Source of the DNA: an uncultured Eubacteriales bacterium
Lineage (GTDB): Bacteria; Bacillota; Clostridia; Christensenellales; Borkfalkiaceae
Assembly: GCA_902465495.1 (NCBI GenBank)
Contig: CABQND010000048.1
Location: 1-15,374 of the forward strand
Direction of reading: 5' to 3'
Length of the DNA stretch: 15,374 nt
The notes beneath the pieces were generated by a model. That model was not told where the DNA came from and did no database searches. It worked only from the letters and a program-made list of their open reading frames with translations. A program made the translations under genes and the position numbers. This document shows positions 1 to 8,241 of the stretch, one piece after another (position 1 is the first letter of the stretch; every line of letters starts with the position of its first letter).

Positions 1-60
1 AAGGCAAAGCCTTCGGGGCGCGGGTCTTTATAAAAAGATCAATATTTCATTGGCTTTCGC

Positions 61-1785
61 TTATAAATTTGACACGAACGAATCGAGGTAGGAGTCATCT
101 GCATAAAAATGATTTCGCATTAAAACTTGGTCCGGGCTGACTCCGCCCTCAATATCGTTGAATTGGATTTTTCCGTTTTCTTTGGTTATGCTTTGACAGC
201 AAAGCGAAGAGCTGATTTGAAGAGCTGTACCGTCTGCCAGGATAATAGGCATAACAGAGCACATACCGCCGCCGCTTTTTTCGCCGATGACTGTGGCTAT
301 TCCCGTGCTTTTACAGATCGCACTAAAGAAATTTGCCGCACTGAATGTGTAGGGGGATGTCATAACAAACCAATCATATCCGTCGAAGCTGTCTTTATCT
401 TTAAAGTCATTGTCCAGGTCTGTGTCGACGAGCATATAATCAACGTAATAAAGATCGGATAGAATTTCGGCATTTGCAATCGGAAGAGGGTCGTCTGTCA
501 AATAGCCGAGGACGCGTTCCATTGCGCCGAGGTTGCCGCCGCCGTTGAAAGAAATATCTAAAATGATATCATTGATCCCGCCGTGCGATTGAATCGCTTC
601 CATTGCTTTTCGCATCAGGAAGAAAGAGTCATACATCCACGCATCTTCGCTGATTTGATCGCCGTCATAGATTTGTTCCTGTGTGCCGGTAACGAATTCG
701 TCCAAAGTAATGATTGCCGTATCACCGGAAAAGCGGACGATGGGCAGGGCAGAGCCTTCCCAGCGGCTTTCTCTTGCAAGATACAATTCGCCGTAAACAG
801 TATAGAATTCCTGCCAATTTTCGCCCATAGCATCCGGAGAAAACAGGTTGAAATTATAATCGGGGGCATTGTAAAAAGATGGAGACGAAAGGCCTGTATG
901 CATTTCGTCCAAACCTTTTTGAAAAATGTTGATGTATGCCGCCGTGTTTCTTTCGGGGTCGGAGGATAAAAGGTCCGCGAGGATATCTTCTGTAAGCAAG
1001 CTTTTAAAGGAGGAAATTCCCTTATATTCCCGCAGTCCGTAAAAGTAATCCATCACAAAGCAAAGGTGATTGAGGGTGGCAGTGCGCACGTCGGAAGGGC
1101 AGTCTGTTTCGTTAAGGGAAGATTGCTTGACCGATGCGTATGTTTCTTGATCCAGATAGGAAGGAAGAAAATATGTGCCGAAAAACTCGTCGCCGTTGAA
1201 GCAGACATTGTACATATTCAGCGAACAGAACATCGTATTGAGTATGCAGAACGGCAAAAGGCATTTTCCATCGTAGTAGAGAATATCGAACCCGTAATCG
1301 CCGAGACGGAACGTCAAAGATTTGCCGCCGGAGGAATAATTATCCGCTGATTGCAAGGCATAATTGTAGTTGGTTTCGCCATAAGGTACCGTATTGTAAA
1401 AGAAAGAGAAATCATTGACGTAAATCTCATTGGTTTCCCAGTTTACGGCGCAATACAATTTATAAACATCCTCATAATACCAGGACAGTGTAAGGACATT
1501 GTATTTTTCGTTTACGGAAGTTTGGAAAGACGAAGAATCGAGAAATCCGTCAAGCGCAGAGACAAATTCGTTGATATCCATATAAGGGACATTCCCGTTC
1601 TCATAGAAATAAGCCGACATTTTCGTGGCGGGCACAGTAAATTCCGTAGAATAATTTTGAAACGGATATTCGGTTTTTGTTAAGGAAAGTGCATTGTCGT
1701 TGACTGAGCGCGCGCAGCCTGCAAATGCGCCGGAACAGAGAATGAGTATCCAAAGAATGACGAAAAGCAAAGATTTCTTTTTCAT
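61..1785 (-). CDS. S41-family peptidase-like lipoprotein
   Basis: Predicted 574-residue exported lipoprotein. The N-terminus has KKK, a hydrophobic stretch (about 6-20) and a lipobox-like FAGC with Cys24 as the likely lipidated residue. Residues about 60-200 look like a substrate or wall-binding region; the YMDINEF and LPFCILNTMF segments recall copper-amine-oxidase N-terminal-type repeats, a weak resemblance. The C-terminal third is S41-like: strand ILDISFNGGGN (about 407-418), a candidate nucleophile Ser482 in TFSAAN, and GEKSGGG with Lys503. Classical CtpA-type S41 enzymes use a Ser-Lys pair; the IRBP-like branch often lacks the Lys, so the catalytic class is uncertain. No clear PDZ domain is visible. 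The mature part has many cysteines, which is unusual for a surface protein but tolerable in an anaerobe. The ATG at 1785 follows a GAGGT about 14 bases upstream, rather far. It lies downstream of nifJ on the same strand, separated by a terminator and its own -10 box. Confidence 0.8.
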   Translation of the reverse strand: MKKKSLLFVILWILILCSGAFAGCARSVNDNALSLTKTEYPFQNYSTEFTVPATKMSAYFYENGNVPYMDINEFVSALDGFLDSSSFQTSVNEKYNVLTLSWYYEDVYKLYCAVNWETNEIYVNDFSFFYNTVPYGETNYNYALQSADNYSSGGKSLTFRLGDYGFDILYYDGKCLLPFCILNTMFCSLNMYNVCFNGDEFFGTYFLPSYLDQETYASVKQSSLNETDCPSDVRTATLNHLCFVMDYFYGLREYKGISSFKSLLTEDILADLLSSDPERNTAAYINIFQKGLDEMHTGLSSPSFYNAPDYNFNLFSPDAMGENWQEFYTVYGELYLARESRWEGSALPIVRFSGDTAIITLDEFVTGTQEQIYDGDQISEDAWMYDSFFLMRKAMEAIQSHGGINDIILDISFNGGGNLGAMERVLGYLTDDPLPIANAEILSDLYYVDYMLVDTDLDNDFKDKDSFDGYDWFVMTSPYTFSAANFFSAICKSTGIATVIGEKSGGGMCSVMPIILADGTALQISSSLCCQSITKENGKIQFNDIEGGVSPDQVLMRNHFYADDSYLDSFVSNL

Positions 1786-1829
1786 GCTGTTTAAACCGTA
1801 CCTCGAAAAGGATGCCTGCTTACATTTAT

Positions 1830-1858
1830 ATTATAAAGCAGGGATTGATTTTATGATA
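1830..1858 (-). promoter_or_regulatory. Probable promoter of the S41 lipoprotein gene
   Basis: On the minus strand a perfect TATAAT lies at 1830-1835, about 45 bases before the start codon and just after the nifJ terminator. The -35 region at the expected distance (about 1853-1858, TATCAT) is a poor match to TTGACA, so the promoter is either weak or activator-dependent. Confidence 0.45.
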
Positions 1859-1867
1859 TAAGTTTGT

Positions 1868-1912
1868 CCGAAAAGAAAGGCTGATATGCTTGAAAGCACA
1901 TCAGCCTTTTTT
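1868..1912 (-). terminator. Rho-independent terminator of nifJ
   Basis: A near-perfect hairpin spans 1879-1906: GGCTGAT, one A/C mismatch, then TGCTT paired with AAGCA around a two-base centre. On the minus strand it is followed by a T-rich tail (TTTCTTTTC), and the other side carries a run of six T. It begins about 28 bases after the nifJ stop and may work in both directions. Confidence 0.85.
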
Positions 1913-1933
1913 CGCATAAATTATTCCGGCAAA

Positions 1934-4900
1934 TTACTCTTTGTTTGCGAGCTGTTTGTAGCCTTCGTAACGCGCTTTGCTCTCTTCTTCGTTTTCCTTG
2001 AAGAGCTTTTCCGCCGCTTCGGGCTGCGTCTTTTTGAGCGAAGAGTAACGGGTCTCGCCGAGGATGAATTCCTGATAATCGCCGGTCGGCTCTTTGCTGT
2101 CCAGCGAGAACGGATTCTTGCCTTCCTCTTTGAGAGTCGGGTTATAACGATACAGCTGCCAGTATCCGCAATCTACCGCACGTTTTTCCTCGTCCTGGCT
2201 CTTGCTCATGTTGATACCATGGTTGATGCAGGGCGCGTATGCAATGATCAGTGAAGGGCCATGATATTTTTCTGCTTCGACGATTGCGTTGAGGAACTGC
2301 TGTTTGTTGCTGCCCATGGAAACCTGTGCAACGTACACATAGCCGTAGCTCATTGCCATCATGCCGAGGTCCTTTTTCTTAACGCGTTTACCGGAAGAAG
2401 CAAATTTTGCAACCGAACCGGTCGGGGTAGATTTAGAAGCCTGCCCGCCCGTGTTGGAGTAAACTTCCGTATCGAGCACGAGCACATTGACGTCTTCGCC
2501 CGATGCAAGCACGTGATCAAGTCCGCCGTAACCGATATCGTAAGCCCAGCCGTCGCCGCCGAAGATCCAGATGGATTTTTTGACGAGGCAATCTTTGGCT
2601 TTGAGCACTTCTTCGCAGAGGGCGTCGCAGTCGCAGCCGCACTTGGTGCAGCCTTCGCAAGCTTTGATCAGCTTTTCAGCTGCCGCTTTGCTGCCTTCCG
2701 CATCGTCCATGTTTGCGAGCCATTCTTCGCAAGCTGCTTTGCCTTCTGCAAAGTCTGCCCACTTTTCAGCGAGCGCTTTGACTTCGGAAGCCAGCTTGTT
2801 GCGACGAGCGCTGTATGCGAGATTCATGCCGTAGCCGAATTCCGCGTTATCTTCAAAGAGGCTGTTTGCCCATGCAGGACCGTGGCCTTCTTTGTTTACC
2901 GTGTAAGGGCATGTAGGGGAAGAACCGCCGTAAATGGAGGAGCAACCCGTTGCATTCGCGATGATCATGCGATCGCCGAACATCTGCGTGACTACTTTGA
3001 CGTAAGGGGTCTCGCCGCAACCTGCGCAAGCACCGGAGAACTCGAACAGAGGCTGGTTGAACTGGCTGCCTTTGACCGTGGTGCGTTTGATGGAGGAGGT
3101 ATCCGCCTGTTTGACTTCCTGTGCAAACTCCCAGTTCTTTGCATCCGCATCGACCACTTCATCCAGCGGCACCATGACGAGCGCTTTGTTCTTCGCCGGG
3201 CATACATTTGCGCAGACTCCGCAACCCATGCAATCCAGCGGCGAAACCTGCATACGGAACTGTGTTCCTTTCAGGCCGGTCGTAGGACGGGTAACGAAAG
3301 TTTCGGGCTTTTCAGTCGCATCGTCGATGACAGCGGGACGGATGCATGCGTGCGGGCATACAAACGAGCACTGGTTGCACTGGATGCAGTTTTCGGGGAT
3401 CCACTTCGGAACCTTAACTGCAACGCCGCGCTTTTCGAATTTGGTCGTGCCGACAGGGACCGAACCATCCGCATTGAATGCAGAGGAGGGGAGCTTGTCG
3501 CCTTCGAGAACGAGGATGGGATGTACGACGTTCTTGAAGTATTCATTATCCGCAACGGCAGCCATTGCAGCACCTTCGGTCGCGGTTGCCCAGCTTGCGG
3601 GATACTTGACTTCGACGAGTCCGCTCTTTGCAGAGTCGATCGCTGCATAGTTCATGTTGACGACGGCGTCGCCCTTACGGGAGAACTTCTTGTAAACGGC
3701 TTTCTTCATGTAATCCGCGGCTTCTTCGTAAGGCATGATGGAATCGTTGATGTAGAAGAATGCGGACTGCATGATCGTGCTCGTCTTGCCGTTCAGGCCG
3801 ATCTGAGACGCAATGCCGATACCGTCAATGTTATAGAATTTAAGATGTTTCTTTGCAATTTGCTGTTTGACTTTTGCAGGAAGATTCTTTTCGAGTTCTT
3901 CCAAAGTATTCCAAGGAGAGTTCAGGAGGAACTTTCCGCCTTCTTTCGCGTCGGAAAGCATGTCATAACGCGTAATATAAGAAGGGTTATGGCAAGCGAT
4001 AAAGTCCGCGCTGTCGATCAGATACGAAGACTGGATCGGGGTCTTACCGAAGCGGAGGTGCGAAACGGTGATGCCGCCCGATTTTTTAGAATCGTAGAAG
4101 AAGTACGCCTGCGCATACATGTCGGTGTGGTCGCCGATGATCTTGATGGAATCCTTGTTCGCGCCGACGGTACCGTCCGAGCCGAGCCCGTAGAACTTAC
4201 AGGAGATCGCGCCTTCCGGAGCTGCGTCGTACTTTTCGGAGAAGTCGAGGGAAGTGTTGGTCAAATCGTCGTAGATACCGACAGTGAAGTGGTTTTTCGG
4301 CTCTTTTGCTTCGAGGTTCTTATACACCGCGTAGCACATCGAGGGGTTGAACTCCTTAGAGCCGAGACCGTAGCGGCCGCCGACCACTTTAATCTTGGAA
4401 ATGCCCTTTTCGAACAGTGCGGAGCATACATCGAGGTAGAGGGGTTCGCCGAGTGAGCCGGGCTCTTTGGTGCGGTCGAGCACCGCAATCTTTTTGCAGG
4501 TCTTCGGCAAAGCCGCGACGAATGCATCTGCAACGAACGGACGATACAGACGGACTTTGACAAGACCGACTTTATGTCCTTCCTTGTTCATCTTGTTGAT
4601 GGTCTCTTCCATCGCATCCGCGCCGCTGCCCATGATGACGACGACGTTTTCCGCGTCGGGAGCGCCGCAATAGTCGAACAGATGATAATTTCTGCCCGTG
4701 AGCTTGGATACCTTGTCCATCATTTCCTGTACGATCGCGGGAGTAGCGAGATAATATTTGTTCGCTGTCTCGCGGTTCTGGAAATATGTGTCGCCGTTCT
4801 GCGCGGTACCCTTCTGGATAGGATGTTCGGGGTTGAGTGCGCGTTTCTTGAAATCGTCGATGTCTTTCATATCGACGAGCGCTTTCATCTCATCGTAATC

Positions 4901-5452
4901 GATGACGTCGATCTTGGAAACTTCGTGGGAAGTACGGAATCCGTCAAAGAAGTGCAGGAAAGGCACTTTGGCTTTGAGAGTAGACAGGTGCGCGACGAGC
5001 GCGAGGTCCATAACTTCCTGTACGGAACCGGAGGCGAGCATAGCAAACCCTGTCTGGCGGCAAGCCATAACGTCCTGGTGATCGCCAAAAATGTTCAGCG
5101 AATGCGCGGCGATCGCGCGTGCGGAAACGTGGAAAACGGTAGGAAGCAGTTCGCCCGAGATCTTGTACATATTGGGGATCATGAGCAAAAGCCCCTGGCT
5201 GGCGGTGTAAGTAGTCGTCAGCGCACCGGCGGAAAGGGAGCCGTGTACGGCACCTGCGGCGCCGCCTTCCGACTGCATCTCGGCAAGGCGCAGTTTCTGA
5301 CCGAACATATTGACTCTGCCTGCTGTCGCCCATTCGTCAGCGACTTCGGCCATCGGCGAGGAAGGGGTGATCGGGTAGATCGCCGCGACCTCAGAGAAGG
5401 CATAAGCGACGTGGCTGGCGGCGGTATTGCCGTCGATCGTCATCTTCTTCAT
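1934..5452 (-). CDS. nifJ: Pyruvate:ferredoxin (flavodoxin) oxidoreductase
   Basis: Oxidises pyruvate with CoA to acetyl-CoA and CO2 and passes electrons to ferredoxin; a cytoplasmic central enzyme of anaerobes. The 1172-residue length fits the single-chain family. In order: the pyruvate-binding domain with YPITPSSPMAE (26-36); the middle domains with VLDRTKEPGSLGEP; a two-cluster ferredoxin domain with ligands C689/C692/C695/C699 and C741/C744/C747/C751; and a C-terminal TPP domain with GACAGCGETPY (about 807), GGDGW (965-969) and DTEVYSNTGGQ (about 991). Cys near 1072 (APCINHG) matches the fourth ligand of the TPP-proximal cluster known in Desulfovibrio africanus PFOR. The reading frame opens 35 codons earlier, but that part overlaps the promoter; the ATG at 5452 has GGAGG 11 bases upstream and gives the normal N-terminus. 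Odd feature: six extra cysteines at 932-946. Confidence 0.97.
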   Translation of the reverse strand: MKKMTIDGNTAASHVAYAFSEVAAIYPITPSSPMAEVADEWATAGRVNMFGQKLRLAEMQSEGGAAGAVHGSLSAGALTTTYTASQGLLLMIPNMYKISGELLPTVFHVSARAIAAHSLNIFGDHQDVMACRQTGFAMLASGSVQEVMDLALVAHLSTLKAKVPFLHFFDGFRTSHEVSKIDVIDYDEMKALVDMKDIDDFKKRALNPEHPIQKGTAQNGDTYFQNRETANKYYLATPAIVQEMMDKVSKLTGRNYHLFDYCGAPDAENVVVIMGSGADAMEETINKMNKEGHKVGLVKVRLYRPFVADAFVAALPKTCKKIAVLDRTKEPGSLGEPLYLDVCSALFEKGISKIKVVGGRYGLGSKEFNPSMCYAVYKNLEAKEPKNHFTVGIYDDLTNTSLDFSEKYDAAPEGAISCKFYGLGSDGTVGANKDSIKIIGDHTDMYAQAYFFYDSKKSGGITVSHLRFGKTPIQSSYLIDSADFIACHNPSYITRYDMLSDAKEGGKFLLNSPWNTLEELEKNLPAKVKQQIAKKHLKFYNIDGIGIASQIGLNGKTSTIMQSAFFYINDSIMPYEEAADYMKKAVYKKFSRKGDAVVNMNYAAIDSAKSGLVEVKYPASWATATEGAAMAAVADNEYFKNVVHPILVLEGDKLPSSAFNADGSVPVGTTKFEKRGVAVKVPKWIPENCIQCNQCSFVCPHACIRPAVIDDATEKPETFVTRPTTGLKGTQFRMQVSPLDCMGCGVCANVCPAKNKALVMVPLDEVVDADAKNWEFAQEVKQADTSSIKRTTVKGSQFNQPLFEFSGACAGCGETPYVKVVTQMFGDRMIIANATGCSSIYGGSSPTCPYTVNKEGHGPAWANSLFEDNAEFGYGMNLAYSARRNKLASEVKALAEKWADFAEGKAACEEWLANMDDAEGSKAAAEKLIKACEGCTKCGCDCDALCEEVLKAKDCLVKKSIWIFGGDGWAYDIGYGGLDHVLASGEDVNVLVLDTEVYSNTGGQASKSTPTGSVAKFASSGKRVKKKDLGMMAMSYGYVYVAQVSMGSNKQQFLNAIVEAEKYHGPSLIIAYAPCINHGINMSKSQDEEKRAVDCGYWQLYRYNPTLKEEGKNPFSLDSKEPTGDYQEFILGETRYSSLKKTQPEAAEKLFKENEEESKARYEGYKQLANKE

Positions 5453-5501
5453 GGAAAATATAACCTCCGAATAACTTTTTTCTCTTGACTGCAAGGAAAC
5501 G

Positions 5502-5518
5502 GCGGGCGATTTGCCCGC
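5502..5518 (-). promoter_or_regulatory. 5'-terminal hairpin of the nifJ leader
   Basis: A GC-only 6-bp stem, GCGGGC paired with GCCCGC around a five-base loop. It begins about 4 bases from the transcription start predicted from the promoter (near 5522). Such 5'-end stem-loops are known to stabilise mRNAs; the role here is inferred. Confidence 0.55.
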
Positions 5519-5528
5519 GTTCCATACT

Positions 5529-5557
5529 ATTATAATAGTTTTTAAAAAATTAGTCAA
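5529..5557 (-). promoter_or_regulatory. nifJ promoter, near-consensus sigma-A
   Basis: On the minus strand TTGACT (5552-5557), a 17-base spacer and TATAAT (5529-5534). The predicted start near 5522 gives a leader of about 70 bases before the ATG. It fits strong constitutive expression of a major catabolic enzyme. Confidence 0.85.
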
Positions 5558-5627
5558 TATAATTGCTGAAAATTTGACAAATAATTATTATGAACGGGTG
5601 AAATCGCGGGAAGTGTGTGTAAAATCG

Positions 5628-5656
5628 TTGTTAAATTTTTCCGCTTTTGCTATAAT
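5628..5656 (+). promoter_or_regulatory. ecfA1 promoter with extended -10
   Basis: TTGTTA (5628-5633), a 17-base spacer and TATAAT (5651-5656), preceded by TGC as in extended -10 promoters. Only 8 bases separate the -10 box from the ecfA1 ATG at 5665, so the mRNA should start at or within about 2 bases of the start codon. It is divergent from the nifJ promoter. Confidence 0.8.
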
Positions 5657-5664
5657 GAAGACCT

Positions 5665-6501
5665 ATGGAAGCAGTGAAATTCGAAAACGTGAAATTTTCA
5701 TATCGCGAGGACGGGAAAGACCCGGCTCTGAATGGGGTGACCCTTTCCATTGAAGAGGGGCAGTTTGTCGCCGTTTTGGGTATGAACGGGAGCGGGAAAT
5801 CCACGCTTGCGAAACTGATCAATGCCTTGCTCGTTCCGTTTTCGGGGAAAGTCGAAGTGTTCGGAATGAACACGGCTGATGATAAAAAGACTTTTGAGAT
5901 CCGTAAGAATGCGGGTATGGTGTTTCAGAATCCCGATAACCAGACGGTTGCATCCATTGTAGAAGACGATGTTGCGTTCGGTCCCGAAAATATCGGGGTT
6001 CCGCGTGAGGAGATCGGAAAGCGCATTGATTTTGCGCTCAATGCGGTGGGAATGCAGGAATTCCGAAAAAGCACGCCCGCGCGTCTTTCGGGCGGACAAA
6101 AACAGCGCATTGCGATTGCGGGTGTGCTGGCGATCCTGCCCAAGATCATGATTTTGGACGAATCTACCGCCATGCTCGATCCTCGCGGCAGGCGCGAGGT
6201 GATGGACGTCATCCGAAGACTGAACAGAGAAAAGGGGATGACTGTCATCTTGATCACGCATTTTATGGACGAAGCGTTGCAGGCAGATCGTGCGATCGTC
6301 ATGCATCGCGGCGAAGTGGTAATGGACGGTGCACCGGAAGAGATATTTGCGCGCAGTGACGAGCTGGAAACGTATAATCTGACGCTGCCGCGCGCTGCAT
6401 ATGTTTGTAAAAAATTGCAGGAAGCGGGCATGCCTGTGCGCAATGCATTTACTGCGGAAGAACTTGCGGAGGGAATATGCGAATCGTTGCGAAAGGCTTG
6501 A
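5665..6501 (+). CDS. ecfA1: ECF transporter ATPase EcfA1
   Basis: One of two ATPases that power energy-coupling-factor importers of vitamins or metals; works as a heterodimer with EcfA2 on the cytoplasmic face of EcfT. The 278 residues show a Walker A GMNGSGKST (39-47), Q-loop VFQNPDNQ with Gln88, signature LSGGQKQR (141-148), Walker B IMILDE with Asp165 and Glu166, the EcfA1-typical ESTAMLDP D-loop, and His199. The ATG at 5665 gives the standard N-terminus, but there is no Shine-Dalgarno site and the -10 box ends 8 bases upstream, so translation is probably leaderless; the nearby in-frame GTG codons (4 and 9) have no better site. First gene of the ecfA1-ecfA2-ecfT-truA run. No S-component is nearby, as expected for a shared (group II) module. 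Confidence 0.95.
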   Translation: MEAVKFENVKFSYREDGKDPALNGVTLSIEEGQFVAVLGMNGSGKSTLAKLINALLVPFSGKVEVFGMNTADDKKTFEIRKNAGMVFQNPDNQTVASIVEDDVAFGPENIGVPREEIGKRIDFALNAVGMQEFRKSTPARLSGGQKQRIAIAGVLAILPKIMILDESTAMLDPRGRREVMDVIRRLNREKGMTVILITHFMDEALQADRAIVMHRGEVVMDGAPEEIFARSDELETYNLTLPRAAYVCKKLQEAGMPVRNAFTAEELAEGICESLRKA

Positions 6502-7352
6502 CATATACTTATAATCCGAAATCTCCCTTTGCAAGCAAGGCGCTCGACGGCGTCGACATCACCATTGAAGAAGGAGAGTTTTTCGGCATCATCGGGCATA
6601 CAGGCAGTGGAAAATCGACGTTTGTTCAGCATCTGAACGCACTCATTCGCCTTACGGGCGGGAGCTTGCATGTAGGGGATTACGACCTTGCGGACAAAAA
6701 ATGCAAGTTTTTGGAGCTGCGAAGCAAAGTCGGCATGGTATTTCAATATCCCGAGTACCAGCTCTTTGCGGAGACGGTGGAAAAGGACGTGGCGTTCGGG
6801 CTGAAAAATTTCCGCAAAGGCATGAGCGAAGAGGAAACGGCGGCAGCAGTGAAAGAGGCGCTGGAAACGGTGGGACTGGACTATGCCAAGGTACGGAATA
6901 AATCGCCTTTTGAGCTTTCGGGCGGGCAAAAGCGGCGCGTCGCGATTGCGGGAGTCATTGTCACCAAACCCGAAGTGCTCATTCTCGATGAGCCTGCGGC
7001 GGGATTGGATCCGCTCGGCAAGCGTGAGCTGATGGAACTTCTTCATTCCATTCACGGAGGATGGTGCAAAACGATCGTAATCGTATCGCATGATATGGAC
7101 GAGATCGCGGAGAATTGCACGCGTGCCGCCGTGTTTTCGGACGGGAAGGTGGTCATGTGCGGGAAACCTTCGGAAATTTTCGCGCGCGCGGACGAGCTCC
7201 TCGCGCTGGGTTTGGATATTCCCGTGACGGCGAAGTGCGCACAGCTTCTCAAAGCGCGCGGCTTTGCCGTGGACACTGACTTCACTTGCGACGATTTTGC
7301 ACAGAAAGTTCTTGCTTTGTGGGAAAAGGAAGGTGGCGGGCATGCTGAATGA
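6477..7352 (+). CDS. ecfA2: ECF transporter ATPase EcfA2
   Basis: Second ATPase of the ECF module, partner of EcfA1. The 291 residues carry Walker A GHTGSGKST (40-48), Q-loop VFQYPEYQ with Gln90, signature LSGGQKRR (147-154), Walker B VLILDEP with Asp171 and Glu172, the AAGLDP D-loop and His205. The LDEPAAGLDP form is the usual EcfA2 one, against LDEST in EcfA1, so the two are distinct paralogues in the normal order. The ATG at 6477 lies inside the end of ecfA1 (25-base overlap) and follows GGAGG at 6468, pointing to translational coupling. The C-terminus overlaps the start of ecfT by 11 bases. Confidence 0.95.
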   Translation: MRIVAKGLTYTYNPKSPFASKALDGVDITIEEGEFFGIIGHTGSGKSTFVQHLNALIRLTGGSLHVGDYDLADKKCKFLELRSKVGMVFQYPEYQLFAETVEKDVAFGLKNFRKGMSEEETAAAVKEALETVGLDYAKVRNKSPFELSGGQKRRVAIAGVIVTKPEVLILDEPAAGLDPLGKRELMELLHSIHGGWCKTIVIVSHDMDEIAENCTRAAVFSDGKVVMCGKPSEIFARADELLALGLDIPVTAKCAQLLKARGFAVDTDFTCDDFAQKVLALWEKEGGGHAE

Positions 7353-8190
7353 CGTTGCTTTCGGACAATATTATCCCGCGAAATCTTTCGTGCACAATAT
7401 GGATCCCCGTGCCAAGATCGTTCTGACCATCGCTTTCATCGTAGCGACATTCCTTGCCAAAAATTTTCTCGGGCTTGCCGCGGTCATATTATTTCTTATC
7501 GTGACCGTAATTTTTGCCCGTATCCCTTTCGGCAGGGTGCTTCGGTCTGTGAAGATGGTGCTGTTTCTCATCATATTTACGGCGATCCTGAATCTTTTTT
7601 TCTATTCTTCGAATAGCAGTTTGCACATTTTGTGGCAGTGGAAATTTATTACAATCTCGTGGGAAGCGATCATTAACATGGCGTTTCTCGCGCTCAGGTT
7701 GTTCCTGCTCGTCATGGGTACGGCAATTCTTACACTCACGACCACGCCTGTATCTCTTACCGACGGTATCGAAAGCTTGCTTACTCCTTTGAAATGGATC
7801 CGCTTTCCCGTGCATGAATTGGCGCTGATCATGAGTATTGCGTTGCGGTTTATTCCCATATTGACCGATGAAACCAATCGTATCATTGCGGCACAGAAGG
7901 CGCGCGGTGCAAATTTTGAAACGGGCGGGCTGATCAAACGCGCAAAGGCAATGATTCCCGTGCTTGTGCCTCTGCTTGTATCGGCTTTTCGGCGGGCGGA
8001 AGATCTCGGTGATGCCATGGATGCGCGCTGTTACAGCGGTGCAAAGGGCAGAACAAAATACAAAAAACTGACCTTTACATGGCGGGATCTGCTCGGCGTA
8101 TTACTGCTTGCCGGATTGATTACCGGAATTGTGTTCTTAAATATTTATTTCGGCGGAAAGTTTGATATTATCGGTTGGTTTATTTCTTGA
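7342..8190 (+). CDS. ecfT: ECF transporter transmembrane protein EcfT
   Basis: Membrane scaffold of the ECF importer that links the ATPase pair to exchangeable S-components. The 282 residues contain hydrophobic segments at about 25-40, 43-60, 72-90, 110-135, 158-175 and 250-272. The two coupling-helix Ala-Arg motifs that dock in the ATPases are visible: AARG-type ARG at 187-189 and ARC at 228-230 (the third residue is Cys where Gly is common). The frame is open 26 codons upstream, but that part lies inside ecfA2; the ATG at 7342 follows GGAAGG and gives a family-like MLNDVAFGQY start. It overlaps ecfA2 by 11 bases and precedes truA, the common order in Firmicutes. Confidence 0.94.
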   Translation: MLNDVAFGQYYPAKSFVHNMDPRAKIVLTIAFIVATFLAKNFLGLAAVILFLIVTVIFARIPFGRVLRSVKMVLFLIIFTAILNLFFYSSNSSLHILWQWKFITISWEAIINMAFLALRLFLLVMGTAILTLTTTPVSLTDGIESLLTPLKWIRFPVHELALIMSIALRFIPILTDETNRIIAAQKARGANFETGGLIKRAKAMIPVLVPLLVSAFRRAEDLGDAMDARCYSGAKGRTKYKKLTFTWRDLLGVLLLAGLITGIVFLNIYFGGKFDIIGWFIS

Positions 8191-8241
8191 ACAATGTGCA
8201 TAAAATAACGCAAACGTATGCGTGAAAAACGGTACAATATC

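Noticed and set aside
1..13. A short perfect hairpin AAGGC-AAA-GCCTT after the S41 gene
   Set aside because: Only five pairs and the window ends, so a T-tail cannot be seen; it may be a terminator but cannot be supported.
2261..4456. A 731-codon open frame on the plus strand, antisense to nifJ
   Set aside because: It lies wholly inside a clear PFOR gene, has no family motif, and its Arg/Cys/Phe/His-rich composition is what the antisense of a codon-biased gene gives.
5453..5557. An upstream extension of NifJ by 35 residues
   Set aside because: It would overlap the nifJ -35 and -10 boxes; the ATG at 5452 has GGAGG and gives the family's N-terminus.
5925..7343. A 472-codon open frame on the minus strand across ecfA1 and ecfA2
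   Set aside because: Antisense to two ATPase genes with all motifs intact; no promoter or ribosome site and no protein-like domain.
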